NCBI GenBank assembly: GCA_947627665.1
Contig: CANQWX010000004.1
Span: 42,363 to 106,362, forward strand
Length of the DNA: 64,000 bases
Source: an uncultured Clostridia bacterium
Lineage (GTDB): Bacteria; Bacillota; Clostridia; Christensenellales; Borkfalkiaceae
Direction: 5' to 3'
Below the pieces are notes generated by a model that was not told the DNA's origin, made no database searches, and saw nothing but the letters and a program-made list of their open reading frames with translations. Position numbers and translations under genes: made by a program. The number at the start of each line of letters is the position of its first letter. The first letter of the stretch is position 1. Below are positions 42,116 to 51,775 of this stretch, in pieces.

Positions 42116-42974
42116 ATCGGTCCCGCCTTAACATAGGGTGCAAGGGGACCCGCTTGCGTTTTACCATATCTGCGATCCAAAACGGGGAAGAAATGAGAAC
42201 ATAGATCGGAATGAGGAACACAAACGACGGCACGGTGAGCCACAGCACGGGGAAATAGAAGGGAACGCCGCCGTTCAAGCCGAATGCGTCGGTCCTCAAA
42301 AACCGGGGCACGAGGGGATCGAACACTTTGGCCGCCCACGCAAAATCGGGGCGCACGCCGAATGTAAAACTGCTGTTGTGGAACCCCGGATCCAGCAGGT
42401 CTGAAAAACTGCCTTTTACAAGTCCTACGGCGACGAGGAAATAATCATTTGCGCAGATGATCGCCTGCCACACCAAAAAGAGGAGCGGGATCGCCCAAAA
42501 TTTCTCGAGCCGCGGACGGTAGACGCCAAGCACGGCGGCAGCGATCGGCACGGACAAGAGGATCGTATGGCAGAAATAAAAGCGCACCGTATCAAAGACA
42601 AAGGGCGGCATGCCGAGCGCTTCCGTGGGATAGAAAAGCGCCGCCAAACCGCCTGTTACGCCGATAAAATAGGCGTAGTCATGCAAAATGTTCTGTTTTT
42701 TGAAAAGATAGACGAACGGAAATAAAACTGTTGAGGCTGCGCAGAGGTTCTGCATTGCAGACATACGGAGCGACAAGGGGAATTCGTCGATATACGGCGG
42801 AAACGCCTGTTTGAGATAGTGCAGGGCAAGATTTGCAAACAGGAGAGCAAGGAGAACGCCCCGCACGGTTTTACGGCTTCTCTTCCGCAGGAGAAGAACA
42901 AGCACAAGGAGAAAGATCGCCGCGACGCCGATGTACAGGAAATAAAAGCCATTGCCGACTTTCACGATGTCCAT
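42114..42974 (-). CDS. YwaF/TIGR02206-like multi-pass membrane protein
   Basis: The 286-residue protein has seven to eight TM helices, with conserved-looking LHYLKQ, NLCAASTVLFPF, DYAYFIGVTGGLAALFYP and VRFYFCHTILL, typical of YwaF/TMEM164-like proteins whose function is uncertain. The start at 42974 is chosen because AAGGAG precedes it by 8 nt on the minus strand; a TTG start at 42992 would lie before that site. It follows the giant gene by 97 nt on the same strand and may be the last gene of that transcript. Confidence 0.75.
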   Translation of the reverse strand: MDIVKVGNGFYFLYIGVAAIFLLVLVLLLRKRSRKTVRGVLLALLFANLALHYLKQAFPPYIDEFPLSLRMSAMQNLCAASTVLFPFVYLFKKQNILHDYAYFIGVTGGLAALFYPTEALGMPPFVFDTVRFYFCHTILLSVPIAAAVLGVYRPRLEKFWAIPLLFLVWQAIICANDYFLVAVGLVKGSFSDLLDPGFHNSSFTFGVRPDFAWAAKVFDPLVPRFLRTDAFGLNGGVPFYFPVLWLTVPSFVFLIPIYVLISSPFWIADMVKRKRVPLHPMLRRDR

Positions 42975-43036
42975 CAGAATTCTCCTTTGCAATGTTCTTT
43001 ATTCGATGCCTCGCCCTGTTTCCGTCCGCAGGGGAA

Positions 43037-43067
43037 CCGCTCCCTCCCGCAGAAGGGGCGGGAGCGG
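43037..43067 (-). other. GC-rich hairpin after the giant gene
   Basis: CCGCTCCC (43037-43044) pairs with GGGAGCGG (43060-43067) just past the stop of the giant gene. There is no T run, so read-through into the next minus-strand gene is possible. Confidence 0.4.
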
Positions 43068-43071
43068 GCGG

Positions 43072-46000
43072 TCAGTAGGCTCGTTTGGAGGGGATAACGG
43101 TTTCGGAGAGGAGTTTTGTCATCGCCGCGGCAGGCTCATACGGGTCGCCGTTGCCGTCGACTCCGGAGCCGTCATCCCATTGCGTATTCTTCAACGATTC
43201 TTTGAGGTCGTCAAGGTGCGACTTCCTTTCTACAATCAGCGAAAAATCCCGATACACATTCTGCTTGTGCCAAAGAATATGGTCGTAGTTCTTTACGCCT
43301 GGTTTCTTAAATTCGCACTGCAAACGAATATAGCGGTTCGTTGAGAACAGGCTATCCAAATCAGCCGTACCGGTAAATTGAAGGCTACCCCCATTATAAT
43401 CCGAAATTGCATTGTCCAATCTCCCAGTGCCCTCATCATTCATCATTTCATACGTCAAAGCGTAATACGAGAATGTAAGGTTTTTGCTTACAATTTCTGC
43501 GCCGCCGTTCAATGCTCCGCCGCCCTCTGCAAGGGTTTTGTATCCGTCGTCGTTCCAAATATATGTCTTGCTGTTCAAATCCGAAGCGGCAAATGCCAAT
43601 ACATTGACATAGATTTTATCGACACCCGGTTGATTTTGATATGCGACAGCAGATACCGTTTTCCCATGCCATTCAAAATAATTTTTAACGCCAGGTACAA
43701 CCTCGTTAAACATTGAACCGACCAAAGTGTTCATGTTGGAAAGCGCAGGTTGATTAAAATAGTTTAGTATATCGATCGTACCCTTATAATAAATTTTTAT
43801 ATCCTGTTCTTTTGGATTATCGGCCTGAACGGAGGTTCCGCATTCCGTCATGACGATATTTTCGGCGTACATGGCATTACCGTTATAATAAAGCTGTACC
43901 GCTGTCTTAGGAACACAGGAAAATACGGTATTTTTCGTATAGAAGGTGTTGCCGGCGGGATTGAATTTGTAATAGTACGATAGATCGCAATAATAGGCAT
44001 ATGCCATTTTGAGAACTATCTTCTGATTTTTATTGCTGATCTCGTTGTTGGGATTTGCACATTTGATCACGGTATTATATGCCTTATTGATCGTGATACC
44101 GTCGCTTTCGCTATACTGCTTCATTGAGGCGGTCTTGGCCTCCAAATTGACCTGATAGCCGTTGCCGTAGATCAATGTTCTGCCCAATGCAGCTTTCTCC
44201 AAAATCAATCCTTTTGCAGTGGCCTCAGTCGATTCGGGACTGCCGTCGGGTAGTTCGCCCGGACCGTACAGATTTTCGTGTAAAACGAGGTTGGGGTGCG
44301 CATAGTACCCCGTAGCGTCGAAGATGTTGTAAAGGTCGCTTCCCTCGAGCACATTGAAATTGAAGTGGGCGTTTGCCTTGCTGTTTGCCGCGCCGTCGCC
44401 GCCCTCGAGGCGGAGATAGGAGAAAGCTCCCTCGGACGCCTCGAAGTTTCGCCCGCTCTTGTCGTAATTATTCGCATGCTCTTCCGCCTTCGTCCAATTC
44501 TTCCGCTCGCCGAAGTTACCGAAATAGTCGTTCTGTACATCGACCTCCGAAAGTCCCCGATAATCGCCGAAATAGATGCGGACATAGCCCTTGTCGGCTT
44601 CGGAGAAGGCGTCTACCCATGTGACGCGGGGCTGGCTTGCCACATACTTGCCGTCGGACCCGACGATCGTCACGCCGTCCATTGTCTGCAAGCCGTACGC
44701 TCCGCCGCCGAGATCGGCGACTTTGTATTCCGTTCCGAGATACTTCACCGTCTTGCCCGACTGCATGGTGACATCCGAAGTGGTATTCTTTGCGTCGTTA
44801 TGGCTCGTGAATTTCCATACGAGCTTCGAGAGTGCGACCTTGTCTGCGTCCGTGGGTTCTTCGGCCATTTTATTCAATGCTTGCACGGGCATGCGGAAAT
44901 AGTCGACGTCCTTTCCGCCGTAAACGCTCTGTTTTGCGAACACGCGGACCTGCTGGTAGCCCTTATAAACATCGCCGCCGTTTGCCGTGTTCTTACTGTC
45001 GAAACCGATAAATTCGACCCAAGCCAAGTTGATGCGCGAGAGTTCCACGTTGACGGTCTTTTCGCTGCACTGAATTTTGATCGTGTTGCGGAATTCGCCA
45101 TCCACATGGTCGATAACGATCTGTCCCGCCCTTGCGACGTATTCCGCCGTCCAATTTTCCGCGCCGTTCAGATCGATCGAAATGACCGAGCGGAACTCTT
45201 CTGCCGTAGTCCCGAAACCGCCCAAAAGATCGGTCCGTTTGGGCAGCACTTTCACCGTTACAAAGCCCTGCATATCGGTCGGAATGGCAAAGGAGAGTTC
45301 CTCCGCTCCCAGAACGGTTTGCACCTCGCCGAATACGGCGTCCGCGCCCTCGGCATTGCGTACGGAGAACTTCAAACCGAAATCCTCCAGCGTGACCTTT
45401 TCGATCCTGATCTCGCAGTGTGCCCCCCTGTCCGCGGAGCGGAAACGGAGCAAGTTGTCCGTAAGCGCGGTGACGTCCGCCGTAACGTTGCCCATCGCGT
45501 CCGCTTTCTGCCAGATGTCGCCGTCAAGGCTGTATTCGATCTCCTTGTTGTCGATGGCAAGGCCGTCCGCGCGCCCGATTGTCACATGGAACGTGAGCGC
45601 ACTCAAAAGGGTATCGTATTGCGAATCGTCCAACGGTTTCCCGTCGCACGTCACAAAAATCTGATCGGCTTTGGCGTGTACCGTTACGGAGAGGAAGAAC
45701 GTCTTGCCCCCGATCGCAAGGGACATCTTCTGTCCCGTGCAGGGTTTTAACGCTTGCAGCGTAATTGTTTCGCCGTCCGACGAAACGATCGTTTTTACAT
45801 ATTCCGTCCTATCGATCGAGGGGAGGTTCTTCGAGAGATCGAAGTCGGTGGGGGAGAAGGCTTTTTTCACCTTGAACGCGATCTCATCGCCGATATTCGG
45901 GAACTCGACCGCATTGTCTGCGCCCGACTGCAAAGTCTTATCCTGATAGGTCACGGTAGGGGGTTCGTCGAGCCTGCCGCGCGAGGTGCTCACCGTTTTG

Positions 46001-49000
46001 ACGACGGATGCAAGTCCGTCTTTTGCGCCGAACGCCGCCGCCTCTTCGCTGTATTCCACGCCGAAAGTCACGGGGAGGGAATCGCGCGTCAAAGCAAGTT
46101 CGCCCGCAAGGAAGAGAACGCCTTCGTTTGCTTCGTTCTTCACATCACCCGCCGAAACATACAGCTTTTTGCCCTTTGTCGAGCCGTTATCGTCCGTAAC
46201 GGTCACGGAATAGCTCACGCTGTTGAGGCTCGTGCGGAATTTGTCCGCACAGGGTCTGTCGTTGAACATCACCGCGAAATCGCCCGCATTCACGGGAAGG
46301 TCGACATACGTTTCCACTATATATTCCTTGCGCTCGATCGCCCGCGCCGCGGCGATAGGGGACACGGTGATCTTCACCGTCGCAAAGCCGCCGCTGATGG
46401 GAATGATGTGCCATACACCGTCCCTATTTTCCACGCGGACGACCGTATCCGCGCCTTTCGTCACTTCGTATTGTACCGTCGATCCCTCCGGCTCGGTGAA
46501 ATAGATCACGCCCTCTTTTCCTTCGCCGTCCATCGGCAGAAGTACGTTCAAAGATTCCGTGCGGTCGCTTTCGATCTCCGCTTTCTCGTTCTTGCCAACG
46601 GGTTCGTAAGTGACTGTCACTTCCTTTTGCAGGGTGACTTCGCCGTTCCGCTCCAGCAGGACCTTCACCGTAACAGTTCCCGGTTTCGAGAAGGTGAGCA
46701 TGCCCTTCGAAAGGGCCGCGGTCCCGCTTTCGCTTTCCTCAAGCGCGTAGGAGAGCGTGTCCGTGTGCGTTACGGGGGAAACGGTAACGAAGGCAAACGT
46801 TGCACCGCTCTGTCCTTCGGAGAAGGTAAGCGTATCCGAAGGCGTTACGATCTTTACGGTCTGTACGCCGCCGTAGGTAACGGCGATCTGTTCGGCGTTC
46901 CGCTCGAGGGTGCGCGAGGTGGAAACGATCGTGCCCGTGAGCCGATAGGCCTCCATGTCCGCCGCGTACTGCACGCCGAATTCAACGGAGAGGGCGCCGC
47001 TCTCCTTGGAAAAGTCAATGCTCCCCGAGAAGGTGGTTTGACCTGCCGTGCCCGCCGCCTTGATCTCGCCGCCGTATTTTACATAGATCTGCTTGCCTGC
47101 CATGGCGCCTTCCTCGCAGTTTACGGTGACCTCAAAGGGGATAGCGGTTTGCGTGGTGCCGTAAACGCTTCCCGAGAGCGTCGCGTTTTGGAACGTCACG
47201 CCGATATCTTGGGCCGCGACGGGCGCATTGACATAGACATTGACAGTGTAGGTTTTCTCCTCCGTGCCATGCACGGTGACCTTGACGGTAGCAAGGCCGC
47301 CCTTTTGGGGAATGATGTGATAGACGCCCGTATTTCTGCCGTCGCCGTTCTTTTGCTCCAATGCGACGATCCCGTTGTCGCCTTCTACCGTGTAGGAAAC
47401 TTCGGTTTCCTCTTTCTCGGTGAAGTAGATGAGGGCGTGCTTTTGGTCCGCGGCATCGAGCGGCAAGACGAGATTTTGGCTCTCGCTGTTGAGTGTGACT
47501 TCCCTGTTGCCGCCGAGTGGCTCATGGGTGACGGTGATCTGCTTTGTCAAGGTAGGCGTGCTTCCTCGCACGGTTTGCACTTTCACCGTGACCGTGCCCG
47601 CCTTGCGGAAAGTGAGTTTGTTGCCCATGAACGTTGCAATGTCCGTGTCGCCTTCGTAAACGTAGGCGAGCTTATCGGTGTGTGTCGCAGGCGCGATCGT
47701 GATTTTCGCTTCGGCAGCTTCGCCGAAGTTTACGGTGGCTTCTTTCGTCACGATCTTTACGGTCTGCACGCCGCCGTAAGTGACAGTGATACGCTCCGCG
47801 TTCCGCGCAAGGGTGCGCGTGATGGAGGAAAGCGCGACGCCGTCCGTCGATTCGGGCTGGTATGGCTCCGTCTTTTGGGCATACTGCACGCCGAACTCGA
47901 CGGGGAGATCGCCGCTTTCCTTGGAAAAGTCAATGCTTCCCGAGAAACTGTCTTGACCTTCTGCGCCCGTCGCCTTGATTTCGCCGCCGTATTTTACATA
48001 GATCTGCTTGCCCGCCATGGCGCCTTCCTCGCAAGAAACAGCGACCTCAAAGGGAACGGAGGCGCTTGCGGTGCCGTATACGTTTTCCGCGAACGTCGTA
48101 TCCCGAAGCGTGACGTTAAAGTTGTTTGCCGTCACGGCGCGGTTGACATAGACGTAGATGGTATAGGTCGCATCCGCGTTCCCACCCGTCACCGTGACCG
48201 TGACGGTGTCAAAGCCGCCCTTTTGGGGGACGATCGTCCATGCGTTATCCTGCTCTATAACTTCCACGACGCCGTTGTCCGCTTTACATTCTACCGTTGC
48301 ACCGGCGGGCTTGGTGAAGTTGATCTTGCCTTTATCCGTGCTTGCCTCGCTCATAAAGAGGAGAAGATACGTGCCGCTTTCGGCAGGAAGCGTGACATCC
48401 TTGTCCCGCGCGCCGCGGGGCGAATATTTGACCAAGATCTCTTTGGTAAGGGAGATCTTACCGTCCGCGCCGCGGAGATCGACCTGTACCGTTACCTCGC
48501 ACGCGCGGGCGCCGTCCGTAAAGAGCAGCTCGCCGCTCTGTTGATCGATCGTCGCGTCTTTCCCCGCCTTCAAGGAGTACTCTGCGGTATCGGTGTGGCT
48601 TGCGGGCGCGATGTCCATGTTGACCCTGTTTGCAGCAGGAACCGTATCAGTCGTGAAGGTGAGCGAGGTGCTTGTGGTGGTCACTTCGGTAACCTCCGTG
48701 CCATTGTAGGAAAATATGATGCTCTCCGCGTTTCGCGCGAAGTTACGCAGCGCGGCGGGAAGTTTTCCCGTCGGCCCGTAGGCCGCCGCTGTTTCCGCAT
48801 ACTGCACACCGAATTCCACGACAAGATCGCCGCTTTCCTTAGGGAATTGAATGGTATCGGAGAGGGTGTTTTGTCCCTCCGCGCCCGTCGCCCGGATCGT
48901 GCCGCCGTATTTCACATAGATCTGTTTGCCCGCCATGGCGTCTTCGTCGCAGTTCACGGTGAACTCAAAGGGGATAGAGGTTTGCGTGGTGGCAAACACG

Positions 49001-51762
49001 GCGTCCGCCGCATATTCCGTATTGTTGAGCTTGACAGTGAAATTATCCTTCACGGTGCGGTCGACATAGACGTTGACGGTGTAAGTCTGTTCCTTCGGAC
49101 CGCTCACCGTGACTGTGACGGTATCGAAGCCGCCCTTCAGCGGCAGGATCGTCCACTCGTAGTCTACCTTTTCGACTTTTACGACGTTGCCGCTAACTTG
49201 GCAAATTACCATGGAACCCTCGGGTTCGATGAAATCTATCTTGGCTTTGTCCGCCTTGCCCGCTTCATCCATGCGGAGAAGAAGATCGGTCATATCGCCT
49301 TCGGGGAGGACGACGACCTTGTCCTGCACGTTGCGGGGCGCATAGTTGACCGTGATTTCTTTGGCCAGAGAGATTTCGCCATCCGCGCCGCGGAGCCGGA
49401 CCTGTACCGTTACGCTGCACGCCTTGGAGCCATCGTGGAAGGTGAGCACGCCGTCCGCCGTGATCTTCGCGTCGTTCTGTCCTGCCGATAAAGAATATTC
49501 GACGGTTTCGGTGTGGTTTGCGGGCGCGATGGCTATGTTGACTTTGTCTGCCGCGGCGTCCGCAGCCGCCGTAAAGTTGAGCGATGTGACGGTCGTGGTG
49601 ATCGCGCGAACGGGCGTGCCTTTATAAGAGAAGGAAAGACTTTCCGCATTGCGCATGAGGGTGCGCGTTACGGTGGGTAGTGCGCCCGCTGCGCCAAGTT
49701 CGGCCGCATGCTCGCCGTATTCTACGCCGAACGTCACGGGGAGGGTAGAAAGTTCCGCATCAAAGGCGATCGTGCCCGCGTGGGAAGGGCTGCCTTCTTC
49801 CGCTTCGAATTTTTCGCCTTGATAGGTTACATACAGTTTCTTTCCCGCCATCGAGGCGTTGTTTTCAAGTACGCTAAAGAGATATTCCACGCTCTTTTCG
49901 GCCGTGCCGTATTTGTCCGCGCAAGGTTTTCCGCCGAGGACCACCGTGAGATCGTCCGCCGTCACGGGGCAGTCGACATAGACGCGGACGGAGTAGGTCT
50001 GCGCCGCTGAATTTTCGGAAGTCACGGCGATCTTGACCGTTGCAAAGCCGCCGCAAAGGGGGACGATGCGCCGCGCGCCGTTCTCGGTCTTGATCTCCGC
50101 CACAGAGCCGCCGTCTGCTTCCGCCGTATATTCCACCGTCGCGCCCTCGGGTTCGGTATAGTAGAGAATGCCCGTCTGTCTGTCCGTTTCGCTCGCCATC
50201 GTGAGGACAAGTGTCCCGTCCTCCGTCTGTCCGTTGGAAACGATAACTTTCTGTTCGCCCGCTTCGGCGGGGGCGTAGATCACGCGGACGGTTTTTTCCG
50301 CCGTCACAGTGTCCTCCGCCGAGCAGAGGATCTTTACCGTGGCCTCGCCCGCGCGGCGGAAGGAGAGGACCCCTGCAGCGGAAAGTTCCGCAACATCATT
50401 GCCGCTTACGAGCGAGTAAGAGAGTTCGTCGGTATGGTTCTCGGGCGAAACGCGCACGCGGGCGGCTCCTTCGCTTCCGCCGTTTGCGGAAAGGGAGAGC
50501 GTCTTTTCCGCAATCGTGATCGCGGCGGCGTCCGCCGTTTCCAGGTAGGAAACGGAAATTTTTTCCGCATTGCGCAGCACGGTAAGGAAGAAATAATCCT
50601 CATATTCTACGGGCGCGTGTTGCTCCGCGCTGTAGACCAGTGCCGTGATCTCCGCCTTTATGGTCTTTCCGCCGACGGGCATGGGATTTGCGAAGCGGAA
50701 CGATTTGCTATCTTTGTCGAATTCGAGTACGTTGTCGACGGTATATTTCGCACGGACGAATTCCCTGTAGGAATCTTCGAGGCTATCCGCAAACGGAATG
50801 GGCAGAGGCTCGCCGTTTTTGTATTCGTCATAATCCACGGTAAATTCTTTCTGCGCAAACAGCGGCGGGAGGAAATAGCCGTCCGTCGAAGTATATTCTT
50901 TCTGTTTTTCCACGGTGTTTCCGCCGAAGTCGGTTGCCGTCACCGTGATGACGGCGTGTCCCTCCTTGTGGAACGTGATCCGTCCGTTGCCGTCCACCGT
51001 GGCGACGGCGGGATCGTCCGACTTGTAAGCGAACGTGACGTCCGCGTCGGCGGGGACCGTTTTTACCGAGGGAAATTCGCTCTCTTTGAGGGCGGTGACA
51101 ACGATCGTTTGGTCAAATTCGAGGTCCAAAAGCTTTTTATGGCAGCGGATCACGGTATCGACTCTTACTTCGGGGTTATCTTCCGAAACGGCCGTGACCG
51201 TTGCGTCGCCTGCGCCCACCGCCGTTACGGTACCGTTGGGTTCGACGTGCAGAATGCTTTCGTCCGAACTGCTCCAGATCACGGACTTATTGGTCGCCTC
51301 TTTCGGATAGACGGTGACGGAAAGCTCCTGCGTTTCCCCTTCATAAAGGTCAGACTTCCGATCCTCGTTGAGTACGAGTTTGTGAACGGAAACGTCCGTT
51401 ACGACCACCGCGCGCTTGGCGAAAGCCGCCTTGTTCTCCGTGCTCGTCACAGTGACATAGGTTTCGCCGTAGAATTTGGCGGTGACAACGCCGTTTTCGT
51501 CTACGGTGGCGATATTTTCGTTCTCCACCGTATAAACAAGCCCGCGGTTTTCCGCCTTGAGGGGCAAAACGTTGACTTCGAGCTGCTTGGTCGGAGGGGC
51601 CGTTTCGTCCTCCATCGTGAGCACCAGCGCGCCGTTGCCGACAAATTCCACCGACTCCACATAAATATGCGTCACGAGGCTCAGGATCGCCCCGCTCACG
51701 AGCAAGATCGCAAGGATCAAAAGCGGCAATAATATGATCACAGATGTCATTAACTTCTTCAT
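43072..51762 (-). CDS. 2,896-residue membrane-anchored Ig-like repeat protein
   Basis: The start at 51762 (MKKLMTSVIILLPLL) has GAGGAG upstream; a longer frame is rejected. One N-terminal TM helix (about 5-28) anchors an extracellular chain without LPXTG. Residues of about 60-290 hold bacterial Ig-like group 2 domains (VIWSSSDESILHVEPNGTVTA pattern). Five modules of about 300-310 residues follow (from about 395 to 1924), each opening with RNAE and an FSY or VTY strand and carrying AGKQ(I)YVKYGG and EFGVQYA or similar. The last 970 residues differ, with aromatic, beta-helix-like runs. Sequence and gene order suggest a surface stalk or adhesin; no enzyme motif was seen. The stop of the permease gene lies 13 nt upstream, so it is in the ABC operon. 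Confidence 0.88.
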   Translation of the reverse strand: MKKLMTSVIILLPLLILAILLVSGAILSLVTHIYVESVEFVGNGALVLTMEDETAPPTKQLEVNVLPLKAENRGLVYTVENENIATVDENGVVTAKFYGETYVTVTSTENKAAFAKRAVVVTDVSVHKLVLNEDRKSDLYEGETQELSVTVYPKEATNKSVIWSSSDESILHVEPNGTVTAVGAGDATVTAVSEDNPEVRVDTVIRCHKKLLDLEFDQTIVVTALKESEFPSVKTVPADADVTFAYKSDDPAVATVDGNGRITFHKEGHAVITVTATDFGGNTVEKQKEYTSTDGYFLPPLFAQKEFTVDYDEYKNGEPLPIPFADSLEDSYREFVRAKYTVDNVLEFDKDSKSFRFANPMPVGGKTIKAEITALVYSAEQHAPVEYEDYFFLTVLRNAEKISVSYLETADAAAITIAEKTLSLSANGGSEGAARVRVSPENHTDELSYSLVSGNDVAELSAAGVLSFRRAGEATVKILCSAEDTVTAEKTVRVIYAPAEAGEQKVIVSNGQTEDGTLVLTMASETDRQTGILYYTEPEGATVEYTAEADGGSVAEIKTENGARRIVPLCGGFATVKIAVTSENSAAQTYSVRVYVDCPVTADDLTVVLGGKPCADKYGTAEKSVEYLFSVLENNASMAGKKLYVTYQGEKFEAEEGSPSHAGTIAFDAELSTLPVTFGVEYGEHAAELGAAGALPTVTRTLMRNAESLSFSYKGTPVRAITTTVTSLNFTAAADAAADKVNIAIAPANHTETVEYSLSAGQNDAKITADGVLTFHDGSKACSVTVQVRLRGADGEISLAKEITVNYAPRNVQDKVVVLPEGDMTDLLLRMDEAGKADKAKIDFIEPEGSMVICQVSGNVVKVEKVDYEWTILPLKGGFDTVTVTVSGPKEQTYTVNVYVDRTVKDNFTVKLNNTEYAADAVFATTQTSIPFEFTVNCDEDAMAGKQIYVKYGGTIRATGAEGQNTLSDTIQFPKESGDLVVEFGVQYAETAAAYGPTGKLPAALRNFARNAESIIFSYNGTEVTEVTTTSTSLTFTTDTVPAANRVNMDIAPASHTDTAEYSLKAGKDATIDQQSGELLFTDGARACEVTVQVDLRGADGKISLTKEILVKYSPRGARDKDVTLPAESGTYLLLFMSEASTDKGKINFTKPAGATVECKADNGVVEVIEQDNAWTIVPQKGGFDTVTVTVTGGNADATYTIYVYVNRAVTANNFNVTLRDTTFAENVYGTASASVPFEVAVSCEEGAMAGKQIYVKYGGEIKATGAEGQDSFSGSIDFSKESGDLPVEFGVQYAQKTEPYQPESTDGVALSSITRTLARNAERITVTYGGVQTVKIVTKEATVNFGEAAEAKITIAPATHTDKLAYVYEGDTDIATFMGNKLTFRKAGTVTVKVQTVRGSTPTLTKQITVTHEPLGGNREVTLNSESQNLVLPLDAADQKHALIYFTEKEETEVSYTVEGDNGIVALEQKNGDGRNTGVYHIIPQKGGLATVKVTVHGTEEKTYTVNVYVNAPVAAQDIGVTFQNATLSGSVYGTTQTAIPFEVTVNCEEGAMAGKQIYVKYGGEIKAAGTAGQTTFSGSIDFSKESGALSVEFGVQYAADMEAYRLTGTIVSTSRTLERNAEQIAVTYGGVQTVKIVTPSDTLTFSEGQSGATFAFVTVSPVTHTDTLSYALEESESGTAALSKGMLTFSKPGTVTVKVLLERNGEVTLQKEVTVTYEPVGKNEKAEIESDRTESLNVLLPMDGEGKEGVIYFTEPEGSTVQYEVTKGADTVVRVENRDGVWHIIPISGGFATVKITVSPIAAARAIERKEYIVETYVDLPVNAGDFAVMFNDRPCADKFRTSLNSVSYSVTVTDDNGSTKGKKLYVSAGDVKNEANEGVLFLAGELALTRDSLPVTFGVEYSEEAAAFGAKDGLASVVKTVSTSRGRLDEPPTVTYQDKTLQSGADNAVEFPNIGDEIAFKVKKAFSPTDFDLSKNLPSIDRTEYVKTIVSSDGETITLQALKPCTGQKMSLAIGGKTFFLSVTVHAKADQIFVTCDGKPLDDSQYDTLLSALTFHVTIGRADGLAIDNKEIEYSLDGDIWQKADAMGNVTADVTALTDNLLRFRSADRGAHCEIRIEKVTLEDFGLKFSVRNAEGADAVFGEVQTVLGAEELSFAIPTDMQGFVTVKVLPKRTDLLGGFGTTAEEFRSVISIDLNGAENWTAEYVARAGQIVIDHVDGEFRNTIKIQCSEKTVNVELSRINLAWVEFIGFDSKNTANGGDVYKGYQQVRVFAKQSVYGGKDVDYFRMPVQALNKMAEEPTDADKVALSKLVWKFTSHNDAKNTTSDVTMQSGKTVKYLGTEYKVADLGGGAYGLQTMDGVTIVGSDGKYVASQPRVTWVDAFSEADKGYVRIYFGDYRGLSEVDVQNDYFGNFGERKNWTKAEEHANNYDKSGRNFEASEGAFSYLRLEGGDGAANSKANAHFNFNVLEGSDLYNIFDATGYYAHPNLVLHENLYGPGELPDGSPESTEATAKGLILEKAALGRTLIYGNGYQVNLEAKTASMKQYSESDGITINKAYNTVIKCANPNNEISNKNQKIVLKMAYAYYCDLSYYYKFNPAGNTFYTKNTVFSCVPKTAVQLYYNGNAMYAENIVMTECGTSVQADNPKEQDIKIYYKGTIDILNYFNQPALSNMNTLVGSMFNEVVPGVKNYFEWHGKTVSAVAYQNQPGVDKIYVNVLAFAASDLNSKTYIWNDDGYKTLAEGGGALNGGAEIVSKNLTFSYYALTYEMMNDEGTGRLDNAISDYNGGSLQFTGTADLDSLFSTNRYIRLQCEFKKPGVKNYDHILWHKQNVYRDFSLIVERKSHLDDLKESLKNTQWDDGSGVDGNGDPYEPAAAMTKLLSETVIPSKRAY
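45985..50580 (-). repeat. Five tandem ~300-residue modules within the giant gene
   Basis: RNAE marks are at about 50570, 49648, 48728, 47797 and 46896, giving a period of 900-931 bp. Modules 3 to 5 share almost identical coding for AMAGKQIYVKYGG(E/T)I(K/R)A and the following KESGDL(P/V)VEFGVQYA, while modules 1 and 2 are more diverged. Confidence 0.85.
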
Positions 51763-51775
51763 CGCGTCATTCTCC

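Noticed and set aside
44296..45750. 484-codon plus-strand frame opposite the giant gene
   Set aside because: Antisense shadow with His/Arg/Val-rich low-complexity composition. The minus-strand product is coherent.
45754..49491. 1,245-codon open frame on the plus strand opposite the giant gene
   Set aside because: It is the antisense shadow of a GC-rich repeat gene. No RBS, no recognisable protein, and it repeats with the modules on the coding strand.
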